Shown piece after piece: positions 48,841-62,100 of a stretch of DNA of 64,000 nt. The position numbers and the translations under genes were made by a program. Below the pieces are notes generated by a model. That model did no database searches. It was not told where the DNA came from and saw nothing but the letters and a program-made list of their open reading frames with translations. How positions within the stretch are numbered: the first letter of the stretch is position 1; each line of letters begins with the position of its first letter. The DNA comes from Dromaius novaehollandiae (taxonomy: Eukaryota > Chordata > Aves > Casuariiformes > Dromaiidae). Where the stretch lies: the NCBI RefSeq assembly GCF_036370855.1, contig NC_088099.1, positions 89,777,820 through 89,841,819 of the forward strand, read 5' to 3'.

Positions 48841-50669
48841 CGGATGGGTTTGACCTCTTAATGGTGGGCTTATTTCTTTTGCATCCTGTGAAGCTCACTT
48901 TAACTTGGTGGCAACTATGACAGTATTATGAAATAACAAAGTAGATTTTGTAATTTAGCTTGCTTCTTTACTTGTGGATTATAAATATATACATTTATGC
49001 ATGGAAGTGCATGTTGAAACAAACTACCACTGACAGATAGTCTTAGTATTAAAGGATTTAAATAAGACTAACATTATCCTTCATAATACCAGTATGAGTT
49101 GTTCATTATGAGGTGAAATTGTGTAATGCTCTGTTAGTTCCTTACAGCTACTTAATAAGCATAATTGAGGACATTAGTCATGTTCATCTCTTTCTGGACA
49201 TTCTTGGCTTCCCTTTCTGCTACTTCCGATGGTTCTTGAGGGTAAGTAAAGCTGTTTGTGATCTATTTAAAATCACATAAATATATTTAAAATTAGTATA
49301 TGTGTATATAACAATTTCTGGCTTTGTGATGGAAGTTGAGGTGCTTGATTTACTTATCTTTAGTATTAGGTGATTCTTCTTAATAAATTTGAATGTGGGT
49401 TTCATGCTTGGTACAAAGTGTTACTTTATGGATGGTTGTTCTTTGTTAGTAAGTCTTCCATGATCTTGTCTAGGCATTTGTACAACTTTCAGTGAATAGG
49501 AGACCTGGTTCCTCTCTTTTTGTTTATGTTTATTGTAGAAAGAGGTAAAAAGATAAGAATGTTATTGAGCTGATGCATTAAAAAATTATATGGTTACACT
49601 TCAGACATAAATAATATATCATTGACCAATTCAGATGAGGCTGCATTCACTCATAAAGTTGAGGCTTGGGAATAAAATTGTGGGAGGTAGGCACTGATAC
49701 CACATAGAATGCTATGAGGGTGCTCTGTAACATGTTGCATTATATACACCCTGAGAGTGCTTTTAAAATCAAAACTAAAATAACTATTTCGTTCAAGCAT
49801 TTAAGAATAGAGTTAGAAAAAATTATTCACAAACCTGAGCAAATCTCTGTAAAAGCTCTTCAGAATACCTTGCTATATCTCTTATGAGTGATGGATAAAT
49901 AGAAGAAGAGACATATGTGGTCATCATATAAAAAGTGCAAAAAGTATAGCTATATTAAGAAACTCATCAAGAAAACATAATATATTCAAGAACAAATATT
50001 GTTTGATCAAATGTGGCTAAAAACTTTGTGATAATGTTGGCTAGCATACTTTCTACAACAAACTGAATATATCTTTACATCTGATCTCTCATAACTGTCA
50101 TTTTTGCCTTGCTGTCACATCCAGTATCTAAATATATTAGGGTGAGCTATGAATTGGAAGAAAATTTTTTCTAATGATACACTTAAAATGACCTAGAGAG
50201 CAAACACTGGAATAAAGATATTCTTCTGTGACATTAACCTAAAAACACTAGCATGTGACCTTTTGGGTCATATCTGAGTAGATAAGACAAACGAGGAGAG
50301 GGAAAGTGGTTGATAATAGTTAAATAATAGAAAATAATTAGGATCTGAAAGTGCAGAAAAAATAAGAAGGGAAAAAAAAGAGGATCTAGGAAAAAATTAA
50401 TAGCTGCCCAAATAATGATAAAAAAGGGTGCTTTTGATCAGCTTAGGTCCATTTCTAGGTGGAAATTAGAGATTTGTTACAAATGCTGCAATAAAATATC
50501 TTTCTGGATATTTTTTGTGGTGCTTTTGTTCACATCCAGTTCTTGAAGGAAGCAGAGGAGGGAACAGACTGTGTATTTTTTACATTTTGAGTACTCTCAT
50601 AACCAGTTTACTGAGGGGGAACTCTTTTCAGGACCTGAAATTCCATGTTGGAATTGAGGATATTTTTTC

Positions 50670-50703
50670 AAAAAAAAAAAAAAAAAGAGAGAGAGAGAGA
50701 GAG
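50670..50703. repeat. (A)17 followed by (GA)n microsatellite
   Basis: A run of A passes directly into about eight GA units, then GCGCGC. Compound simple repeat. Confidence 0.92.
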
Positions 50704-50989
50704 CGCGCAATAGATTGCAATGTATAGTTTCAGCTTTGGAAAATTTATATTTCTTGGTAAAATACTACTTTAAAATACTTAATCACAGTTCTCTCTCAGA
50801 GCAAAGAAAACTGGCAGTATTTACAAAATGCTCTGGGAAGACTTTGGAAACAAATTTCTCTAAAATACAAAGAACAGAATCATGTGGAACTTCTCTGTAG
50901 AACCTAATCTGTGGAATTTATTCTCCTGTGTGGCTGAAAGATTACAGCAATTTATGGACAAACAAGAAAAGGCGCAGTGTGGAAACAAC

Positions 50990-51410
50990 GCTTTACAAGC
51001 CTGCCAGTGTTCACAATTAGATTTTGAAATACTAGAGACAGTTCAGAAGAACTCCATGGGAATAATTAAAGTTTCAGGAAATTTTTCTATAGCAAGTGCC
51101 TCAGGGAGCTCAATCTTCTTAATTTATCAGAGAAAAAGTTGATCTGATTGTGACTATCTATATAATAAAATGCTTCGCAGATTGACGAGGCAGTAGCATA
51201 TAAGAAGATATTGGAAGCTAAAACTAGACCAAGCCCGACTACAAAAAAAGACAAATTTTTAGCAGCAAGGAAAATTAATCATTAGAACATCATGTCAAAT
51301 TTGTGTTAGTTCATTCATCACTGAACACTTTAAAATCAAGATTGTTTGAGTTTCATTTTTGTCTAATGCTCCAGTTTGGCTACAAAAGCTTTAAGACAGA
51401 AAGTTTCATA
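50990..51410 (+). mobile_element. Ancient CR1-lineage LINE 3' relic
   Basis: Blocks in order match the end of ORF2 of an old CR1 lineage: GAGACAGTTCAGAAGAAC...ATAATTAAAG (51035-51070), AGGGAGCTCAATCTTCTTAA (51104-51123), TGATCTGATTGTGACTATCT (51141-51160), AAGCTAAAACTAGACCAAGC, then GCAAGGAAAATTAATCATTA (51265-51284) and CATCACTGAACACTTTAAAA with AATCAAGATTG (51332-51345). Divergence is high and the frame is broken. It may start somewhat earlier, near 50930. Confidence 0.7.
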
Positions 51411-54400
51411 AATTAGCTTAGCACGATGGATTTCATAATCGCTGTATCTACTGCCACCCCCAACACAGCATGAAGTTCAGAGATATAATATAAGTTTAAA
51501 AGATAGACATACATCTACTTCAACAGTAAATGTAAGTCAAAGCATGGAAGTAGATCACTAAAGATTGAAGAGTAAGATAAATAGTTGTATAGATATTCTG
51601 ATACTTGAGCGTGTCTATTATTATAGCTTATACTGCCTGTGACAAAGCTCTTGTGCAAAATATAAAAAAAAACTATTAAAACCTTTTGATACTCACTGCT
51701 GAAATTGTTATCACTGCAGTGATATAAAATAAGAAGAAATTACAAAAGCAATTGATGAAAAACAGAATTTGTCTTAATCTACCAATATCAATATCTTTCT
51801 GGCTTATGTTATGTATGCTTTGGACAGCATTGTTGCAATTCATGAGAAAAGTATAAAAATATTCGAATAAAAAATTAATTCACAGAGTAGCCTTTAAAGC
51901 TTGGTAGAACTGAAAAATTTTTTATTACCTTTCCCCTTCCAATTCCAAAATAGAAACATAATAACTCATTCAGGTGAAACACTGATGTCTGTATTTCAAA
52001 GCATTTTCAAAGCAAAGAAATAGTATGATTCTGTTAAAAAACTAAATTTGGAAAAGACTGGCAAAATACCTATGGGGAGCAATAAATAAATCCCCTACAT
52101 GGATCTTCACAATATGCATTTATAACAAATGGTTCTATTTCAAGCCAAGTTCTGTTAATTGCTTTTTCTTAGTATCCAGACATCATGATTTTTAACTCTC
52201 TCTCTGAGATCTGGAGAACAAACATTCATCAGCTGCCCAATTTGTTGTGAAAACATTAGCTCTCAAGTGAAATTTTAACATTTCAAAATGTCTCTTTCAC
52301 ATTAGACTTGTTTTGCCACTGTTGTAAAATGTGTATTCCTATGAAAGGACACAAAAGGATCTCTCTGCTTAAAGTCAAATGTTTTCTAATTGCAAGAGAA
52401 AAGAACCTGAGAAGCAGATTTCTATCTAACGGAACAAAGCCTTGCTTATGCTTTCTGTGGGGAGAAGATATTTTTGCTATTGAGGTGCCGATAATATTTT
52501 GCTTGAAAATAAATTGTTTACCATAACTATTCTAGATGTTACATTACTACGGCGAGAATGCATTTCCTTGATATCACCATACTGTGTACTCAGACATAGA
52601 GATTTAGAACCATCCTACAAATAACAATGGCAGTAGTTAATGTCCTCAAGAATAATTCATAATTTTTGTTGATCATAGAAGAATGACTCATGTCCAGCTC
52701 AGTAGCGGCCAGAAAGCTTTTGTGAGAATTAATGGTTTTGAGGCTAATTCCTAAAGGGTAGATAACCACACAGAAATCTCATCAGCGGAGCATCCTTGTG
52801 GAACAACCATGGCACGAGCTACCATACAGAGGAGGAAAACGAAGCTGTTTCTGTAACTTGGAGCTCTTATCTAGCATTTGTAAGTCAGTTCCAAATCTCT
52901 CCATATGACTGTGGGCAGATTGCCTAGGACCAGACTCAGGTTCTTAAAGAAGGTCTCAGGCAGAAATTAAGTGCTAAGTAGAAAACTATAATTCAAAATA
53001 CCCTGACAACTCTACCAAACACTGCTATTGATATTGCCTTAGCACCTGCTTCTGCTTTTGAACATGCAGAGAAATCCTTCAGCCATGGTAGCACGGAGCT
53101 GCTCAGCACCTGGTTGGCGCGTAGTCCGGATCGGAAAGAGGTGTTCCTCTCCCGCAGGGAGCTTTAATACGAAGGCATGAACACAGCCCTATTTCTCACT
53201 TTATAACAGCTCACATTTGCGTAATTACAGCACTCTCTGAGAGCTGAGAGCTGTGCGTCTGCAGTCCATCAGGCAGGGTCCCTGAGCCCCCGTCCTCCAC
53301 GTGCCTCCCACCTGCCCAGCCATGAACTGGTTTGTTACCACCCACGGTGTCTGCCTCCTGCTCCAGTGTTTCTTTCCTCGGCACGCTCTTTTGGCACACT
53401 GTTCTCCTTCCAGTAGGCAGGTCTAAAACGATCAGCCAGGTGCACTATACACAGCCTCTCCTGCTCTCCAACGGTGACCGTAGGTGTCAGATGCAGTGTT
53501 TTGGTGTCCTTTCTTCACTCCTGGTGCTCCTAAGGAGGTGATCCAAGTTTCAGTGAACCCAGATCTAACTTCCTTTTCTCCTTCTTCAAATCTGAAGTAG
53601 TAAGACAGCACAAACTTATAAGAATAAATGTATTCAAGAGTTTTCAGGTTTCAGCTCTATGGGAATGGGCACAGAAGGCAATATGGTATGGAACGGGCAG
53701 AAAAATGAGCAGGTTAGATATGCTTTTGTCTCATGTCATAGTTGTAGTTGAGGTATAAAAGTGATCATTTGTTTTTGCTATTCTCTGACTAAAATGGAGG
53801 ATAAAAAGGGATAGAGAAAAGATCCTTAATTGGCAAATCTCTTATTATAGAAAAATATAATGTCTGGACATATGTTTACTGCTCATAGGTACAGCTTCTT
53901 AAAAGAAGCAAGCAGAAATTATCATAAGAATGAGTAAAACATAGATTTGTTACTTTAAATTTTGAATAAATAGTGCTCACAACTGAATTAAAATAATTTA
54001 TTAATTTATTTTTATTTTGATAATGTGAATAAGCCTCTTGGGATTTGTCCACTTTATTTTAGACTTAATTCTACCTATTTCTGGGAGGATTATATGGGTA
54101 TTTACTTGAAATTTGTCCTGTAAAAACCATGCGGATACTTTTATTTAACCTATATTGAATGAATGATTTGCTTGCTGCATAAACTACCTCTTCCTTTTTG
54201 GTTTCTTTTTACCTTTTTGCTTATGAATTGCAGGTTCCATATGCCTTCAGTGAATCATTCTGCCTTTGCTTATTATTTGTACCTTGAAAGAATTTATAGG
54301 CTGTGATCATGAACCCTGAGTTTTTCTTTTTATTTCTGTACTGTGCTAATTTATCTTCCTTCAGTCATTTCTAGAAACCTTGTATTATTTTTGTTGAGTG

Positions 54401-55720
54401 TCATTCCTATTCGTTCAGTTCTTACATTTCCTTCCTAAATTTACCACAGGACTCTATCTGGGCAATATCCATCTGATTGTAAACCACTAAAATATGTGTT
54501 CTTCTCCAAGCCTCTTGTTTGGTTTGCCCATCCCTAAATTAAAGGTTTAAGGAGCAAAGCGAAAAAAAAAAAACATTTCTGAAGTGGTACTTATAAAAAA
54601 CAGATAAAAATGCTTAATAAATGATAAAAAGTAGAGCAACATTCATGATGAAAGTTGATTTTCACAATGTTCTACTGCTAACACTGTGTAGTACAAAGGC
54701 TTTTTCAACATGGCATTATGACTGCTATAATAAAAGAAATTGCACAAACAGTTATCTGTGATGCAATGGTGTGCCGCATCTGTCCAACGCAAGAATGAGT
54801 TTCCTGCATCAGTACTGTTTATTAGCAGATAACAGTATTAGAGGGCAATTCTGTAAATAGGATATCACCATTTCCTGTCACACCAAAATTAAATCAGGGA
54901 GCAAGAAGAGTATTTTTTTAAAAATAAACCGCTTCATTTTATGCTGATTTGTCTTCTTCTTGATATGTCTTCTAATTAAAGCTGTGCCAGCTTTTGAGGA
55001 AACAACAGCAAATGCACCCAGTTCATTTCTTGTTACCTGATCACACGTTACATGGTGCCCAATTACTATGACCTAAAGAAAAACAAAAAAAACCCCACTA
55101 ATTAAAAATGGTGATATCAGTAGGTTAGAAGTTCATTGATGGGTGAATACTTCCTTCTCCTAAGACATATGACTTAGAAAAAGATTTTTAGAAGGAAACA
55201 ACAAAAGGGAATTGAAGAAGAAACTAAAGAAAGACCACGAAAAGAGAAAGAAACAGAAATTCTAATATTAGAGTTGGAATAAAAGATACTTCACAGATTC
55301 ATAGAACGTGACTTTCTTCCAGTTTACAGTCCTTTTTGCTTCCTATGATAAGCCCTCAGGACCATATTACCAAATCACATAGGAACCAAATTCAACAGAG
55401 CTGCTGGGCTCCCCTGAAACATTCACCAAGGTCACTCCTAAAAGCAGATGGATTGAAATAGGAGTGAAGGGTGATGGGTTAAAACAGCCAGCTCAAACTC
55501 CCACAGCAAAATTGTGGAACCAGCATAAAATTCAGCACTACTTGAATTTGTTACTTACTTAATTCACTTATGGATATGTTTTGGCTGGTTCATTTTACCC
55601 AGGGAATGTTTTACAGCACAACTACTCAACCTCCAAAGGTTAACTACTCAAACTCCAGTAGTTACACTAGACAGTACATACCTCAAGTAAGGTGCCATCA
55701 GGCTCCTCTTTCCATTAGGA
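51411..55720. other. Unique AT-rich sequence, no gene seen
   Basis: No gene is supported. A somewhat GC-richer stretch near 53080-53480 carries overlapping short frames on both strands (53332-53541 plus, 53399-53211 minus) with no recognisable product. The rest is AT-rich unique sequence. Confidence 0.6.
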
Positions 55721-56150
55721 GCTACTAAGTTCATTAAGGGTCTGGAGCATCTGACATACGTGGAAAGGCTGAGACAGCTGGGACTGTTTAGCCTGGAGCT
55801 CCAGGGCATCTTATCAGTGTATACAAATATCTGAAGGGAAGATATAATGAAAACAGAGCCAGACTCTTTTCAGTGGCTCCCAGTGACAGGACAAGAGGCA
55901 ACGGGCACAAACTGAAACACAGGAAGCTTCGTCTGAACATGAGGAAAAACTCCTTTACAGTGAAGGTGACTGAGCACTGGAACAGGTTGCCCAGAGAGGA
56001 GGTGGAGTCTCCATCCTTGGAGATATTCAAAAGCCATCTCAACAAGGTCCTAGACAACATACTCTAGGTGACCCTGCTTGAGCAGGGGGGTCAGACTGGA
56101 TAATCTCCAGAGGTCCCTTCCAACCTCAGCTATTCTGTGACTCTGAGACT
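55721..56150 (+). mobile_element. CR1 LINE 3' end, copy 4
   Basis: A short 5'-truncated CR1 begins near GGAGCTACTAAGTTCATTAA and runs through the C-terminus of ORF2. The frame at 55873-56067 reads SDRTRGNGHKLKHRKLRLN...TVKVTEHWNRLPREEVESPS, and the 3' end has GTCAGACTGGATAATCTCCA (56090-56109) and CTATTCTGTGACTCTGAGAC. This is the best preserved C-terminal stretch of CR1 in the window, better than in copies 2 and 3, so it may belong to a different subfamily or be younger. Confidence 0.95.
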
Positions 56151-59100
56151 CAGTTCCTCTGCTGTGATTCTGGTATAGGCCTTCTCCCATACTCATTGAC
56201 CAATATTTAGATAAGTTGTGCATCAAGGTAGAGAAGAATTTTCCATTTTGCATAATATTTCCACAGTTATGATCAAGAAAATATTCCAGGTTCAAAGCCT
56301 TTCTGGGTTTGCTGGTGGATTGTTGTCCCTTGGCTCTGGACCTCGGTCCAGCTTTAGGAGACAGTGCAGATCTCATTATTTTCTAACCTTTCAGGAGAGA
56401 GGGACATGACAAGATTTTTGCTCAAGGGAAGACTGAATATATTTTTGGATCTATCAGTTTTCTGCCTGGTTAACTCTGGCTATGTATGTGAAGGTAGGCT
56501 GGTGGAGTCACTGGAATATGTGTATTTTTTTTGTGTGGAATTGTCAAAATCAAACAAAGCAATGGGTATGTGTTATTTCCTTCTCTATGTAAATCAAAAA
56601 ACTAATCAGTTCATGGTGCTACTCACTGCATGCTTTGTAATAATAAGCAGCATTTAATGTTTTATTTGCTTCGAAGAGTAACATTGGGAACAACTACACA
56701 AAATAATCATTCTTAGAGAGTCCCTTCAGCAAAATAGATATTCTCAAAGTCTAAAAATAACAGCAACACAATTAAGAAGAATCCCTCCAGTTTTATTATG
56801 CTGAATCATAACCTCAGATGGCATCCAATTTTAATCTTCTATTTGTTTTGAATGAGAATAGATTTAGTTTCAAAATATAAGATTTCAGAAACATATGTAA
56901 AATTCTGTTGTATCTGAGAGTTTCTTGTGCTTGTTTAGTATCTGTACCTGATTCTAAATCAGCCTAATGTAGTCTATGACTGAACAAAATGTGACTTGTG
57001 ATTAAACATCTTGTAAGCTCCTTTCCTGGAATAAAAGTGCTATCTGAGGTAGAAAATGAGCTTCTCAATTGATGCTATTCCCAAATATCAAAATTTTTCT
57101 CAGCTCAGGGGAGATTTTTCAAAGAGTATAAATCTGATTTCCGAGAAACCAGACCCAAAATCATGAGAACAGCTGCTGAACTAAGAACTAAGATTAAAAA
57201 AAAAGCATGATGCATTTATATATGCTTACTTAATATCCTTTAAGAGAACACTGCAGTCACAGTGTTCATGTTTTTGACTGTTACATGTTTTTATTTAAAA
57301 CCAGGAGAATTAGAAACACACTTTACTAAAAAAAAAGAAAAAAGTACACATCGCATGTAATCACTGGACTTTGAGAAATGGAGCTAGGAAACCCCCTTAC
57401 TAAATTATTATTAATCTTGCTATATATTTATAATCGTGGACGATCCTCTATAGAATCCTGAGAGTTATATTTTTTATTTCATAGATATTTGTTTTATATG
57501 CTGCAAACTACTTCTTACTTTTTTTTTTATCTCCATCTAATTACATTAAGATTAATGTAGCTTCCAGATCTGGGATATTTTGTACCATCCCAAGTGATCC
57601 CCCCTGATGATCCTGAGGTAGAGACATGTTTTGAACTTTACCTATCAGAACACAGGTATATAAAAACAAGAAAACATCTAAAGGTATATCCACAAAATTG
57701 TGTGCTGTTTCTGATAGTGTCAGTCTGTGGTGGTTTAAGGACATGAGATAAACACAAGGCAAGTAAAAAGTGATACTTCCCTCAGCATGTACCCAAATGC
57801 TCCCATATTGCTGTATTTCTGCATTTATTTTGAATAACTTTACATATATTTTGTATTTATTTATTGCATTGCATACAACTAATGCATAAGGACAGACAGG
57901 AAGGAGTTTGTTGATTTTGTCTATGTCTATACTTTTGTGAGCATTACATTAATTTGCATACTCATGTCTAATAATCTTAACTTGTTGACCTCTTTCCCCA
58001 TAGGCCATTTCTATGAACTACTGACATTTAGCCAGTTGGCCTATTGTTGAAAGCACTGACACTCAGGGATTCTTCTGAAACTTAATCTACGCTCCTCATT
58101 AACCTCATGCATTCTTTTTTAATTTGCACAGATGTGCATAAAGATAGGCTTTTACTTACAACACATCTGCCATTTTGCTGGAGGTGCATCTGTTTTTTGT
58201 ATTTTCCCCTGGGCTATGTTTTGAGTTTGAGTTTGCAACAGACTGGTTCTTAAACCTCAGTGTTTTTTATATTTTAGGGTTGCCTGCTTTATAAATTACT
58301 TCCCTATAAATATAAGCTTGGCTTTTGCCTTGTATGTATTCTTTTAATGCTCAGTGTCTAGATTTACTAGTTTTCATGGACTTTTGGTGAAATGATCTAA
58401 AATGCTTCTTTGAATTATTTCATCCATATATGTAATCCATTCATGTAAAGGTTTTAACCATCAGCCTACTCCAATTCTGGACTGGATTCCAAAATTTGCA
58501 GGATCAAGAGCTAAGTATTCTAAACTTATATCTAGAGAATAGACTTGGGTCTGGGTCCTGTGTCCCTAAAAGATCTTTAATATGTTAGGAGATACTAAGT
58601 CATTGGTATTTTCCCAGTGTCCTCTTCCACTCCTGTATCTCTTTTCAGAACATCCTTTAAATTAAGAAAGACGTCAGACCTCTTCTGCCTTTAAATGCTT
58701 AAAATTTTAACACTAGTCAAACACTGTCTAGGAAAGTATGGAGGGCAGAGACATCTTTTTATGGCACACATTGTGGTCCATTATACCTATGAAAGCAATT
58801 AAGCAAACTTTTCAGGAGGTCACACCCTTAGTCTTACCTCCTTCATGACCTATCCTTTATTTGGTATGTTTTTTTGATATAATGTCTGTATGCTTACAAA
58901 AACCATAAAAGGTGGAGAACGGTAGTGATGCCCTGAGACTTCCACTTTTATTCTATTTCTGCCTGGGGGAGGAAGACGAACTGAAGGAGGTAGGAGGCAG
59001 CAATCCCTAGTTTGTCTGTGCAATCAGCTGCAGTTCAGTGTGCCCTCTCTCAAAAGTGTGTACACCTGGTTACAACAACCTAAATCCTACAAATGATAGG

Positions 59101-62100
59101 CAGGCAGTCATGCCAACTCTATCCTCCAGCAGATGCATTTGGGAGGGTAGCCTGTAGTTCCAAACTACTCCACCCAATATGCTTGATAGCATAGATATAT
59201 TGCTGCTTTTTCCTTGATTCTGCTGGGAGCAAGCAGGTTATTCTTACAACTGGCTTCTTTGGGTCTACCTGTAAGAGTCATTTCTGGCATGCCTGGATGC
59301 CGTTACCCAACAGCACCAGCAGTCTTTTAAAAATCTTGGGACTGTTGATGTCATAGGCAGACTTATAACATTAAGTTCTAGGTTCTACATCTGTTTGAAG
59401 AGCAAACTCAAACAGCACTGAACTAGATAGCGTTTGACATCTCTGACCTGGGATCTCCATCTCTAGTGGGATTTCAAAGTTACTGCACCAGAGTTACTGC
59501 AATGTTGTTTCTAGTAAAAGTAAGTGGTGTTGATTATTCTTGGCCAATTCTAAATACCTTGGAAAATTTCACTTTGCTTAGGTTAACGCTATTCTGTGGA
59601 TAGAACAACACAGTTTCCTGTGCTATCAGTTTGATTCACAACCCTTCATTTACACTAAAATAACCACAAAGTTATAAAATGTAAAATCCATTAATTTCCA
59701 GAAACACTTTTAAATAGAAAACAATGCCCAAAAGTGGAGCAAGCTAACTATGTACTCTGGGTGGAACATACTCATTTTATGATGCAGAAGCAATCCACCA
59801 ATAAAAACAGAATTGTCATATATTAAAAATACTGTTTAAGTAATGTTAAATTATAGGACCACCATCATTCATTTAACAGACACGTTTCACAATGGCTATT
59901 CTGAATTACATAATTACCTTCTTAAATTCATTTTGCTATCTAGCAGAGGCATAGTCTTGTTTATATCCTTGGGTCAAATTCTACAAGGTACTGAGCATCC
60001 TTAGATGATGCCTAGAACTGTCTGCTCTTATCAAGGAAGCTGAGGGTGCTCTTCATCTCACAGCATTAGACATTACCTAAATTAATAGCATTCCTTCTTA
60101 GTTGTCATTCTGTCTTTTTCCTAACATACATATTTCCTTTTATGGAATCAGATTATGGCAGAGCAGTCAATTGCATGAGCAATATAAACTGAAAATTATA
60201 TTGAGCAGCAGAGTTAAAGATTTACAAGGGCATTGTTTTTTCTTACCACTACTATAGGTCAGCATTTCACAATAACTGTATAAAAGATTTTTACCTGAAA
60301 AACCTTAACTTGATTTTTTTTTTAATCAGTACAAGTTTATGGTCAATATAAATCATCTTAAAGTTATTCATAGAAAATTTCTCAGTTGCTGCAAAACAGA
60401 CATATTTTCTTAATCTCAGTTCATTCAGATTGCTCACATTTCACATGGAAATTTAACAGTGATATTATAGTACTTTAGTACTTTAGAAATACTACACAAT
60501 AGTACTTTTGTATGCCAGGTGCATAAAAATAATACACTGCTCAATTATTTTCAGAAAAGTGTGTTTTTTCCAAACAACAACCAGGAATGGACAAAACAGG
60601 ATTTGTAGTAGCGATGCTAAGACAATCATTACTAGGAATATTTGAACTATAATAAAACTGAGTTTTTACTTCGTGAATAGCATACTATATACTTTAAAAA
60701 TATTCAGTCTTAAATATGTAGGGAGCTTGTGGCCCAAATCCTGCAAACGTCTACCCATGTAAATATATATTTTTTAAGTAAACAGGAATTATATGTTTGT
60801 GTATATAATGGCCAGGTGTGTGTTTGCCTACATTTTGATAGCAAGAGTCTGAACAATACCATGCAATTGATATTTAAATATAGATTAGCTGATACTGAAC
60901 TTTACTTTTTATGTAAAAATCTGGAGGATTGAGAGGGGTATTAGGTATGCCATTATGTAAATGCCAGGCTTGTGTGAAAAGTGCTATAGGTTTTCAGTAT
61001 TTCTATGATCTGTCCTACATGTTTGGAGATGATTAATATAAACATACAAGTCTGATCCTTTCAGCGTGACTTCAGCTTCAAGTCATATCTGTTTCTGTAG
61101 CAGTCTCTGTCACTGCTGTTTGTGCCAGGAGATAATACACTGAAATGTACATTAGCTATGTGCATACCACTACCTTTTTTAAACTCTGTATCACAGTGAG
61201 AATATGTAACACGTGCCCTCACAAATTTCTTGCCTTCTGTCAGTTTATGAATCAAACGTAAGGAAGTGGTTTCCACCTACATAAAGCATCTTTACCATCT
61301 AAGGTCCTGTGAACCCTTGCCATGATTAAGAAAAGAAATTTTCCAGCTCTGGAATTCCCCAAGTGTGCTAAAAGCTAAGGAGATGTTTATATCCTCTCTT
61401 GGATGCAGTTCAGCATGTATCTAGGACTCTGGAAGGGAGTGTCAAAAAGACCTAATTCAAAAGGCATCTCTAGATCTGGCCATACTGCATGTGTAGGGAG
61501 ACACTCACACGGGATACCTCGGGGGTGATGTATTCTTTGTTTCTGGTGAGCGACTTCTTGCTGCATGGTAGCAGAAGCAGCTCTGCAAACAAAGCATTTT
61601 TTGGAGAGCCGTAATGGAGAGTTGCATGCCATATAACTTAATTGACATGTATTGGTGGACGTAGGCTTCTCCAGGCAGGAATGTTGCCGCACAGAGGTTG
61701 CTCAAGCTGGGCATTACAGGGCTCTGTAAAGACCAGGTGCCCTCAGACTTTCCTCAGCTGCTGGTGTGCTTGGAGGCTAAGCCAGGCGAAGTCAGCTGGG
61801 GAACGTGACTTCAAATATAGCAGAAGAGATGCCATCTCTCTTCGGGAATGACATAGAAGCAACCAATAAGATGCCCTTCTTTTCAAAATCTGTTCCTCAA
61901 AACCTGGGCTGAAATAACAGGAGTTTCAGAACTACCGAAGACAACTGCTAAGTGCATTGATTTATGCAGCTTTTGGAGGCAGAAGGGGCTTACTGAGAAT
62001 TAGGATGGAAGGAGACAGAGGGAAAAACTGAGCAGAGTTTCAGTGCACAGGGGATTGCTACTAGATTAGCTGCTGCTCTGAACCAATTCCCCCCCGCCCC

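Larger units (their letters stand above)
44791..50989. other. Unique sequence, no certain gene
   Basis: No gene is firmly supported. An exon-like open segment at 45246-45475 is listed separately. An A run lies at 48827-48840 and an (A)n(GA)n stretch at 50670-50703. Short frames elsewhere (for example 46697-46939, and 46872-46648 on the minus strand) overlap on opposite strands and match nothing I know. Confidence 0.55.
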
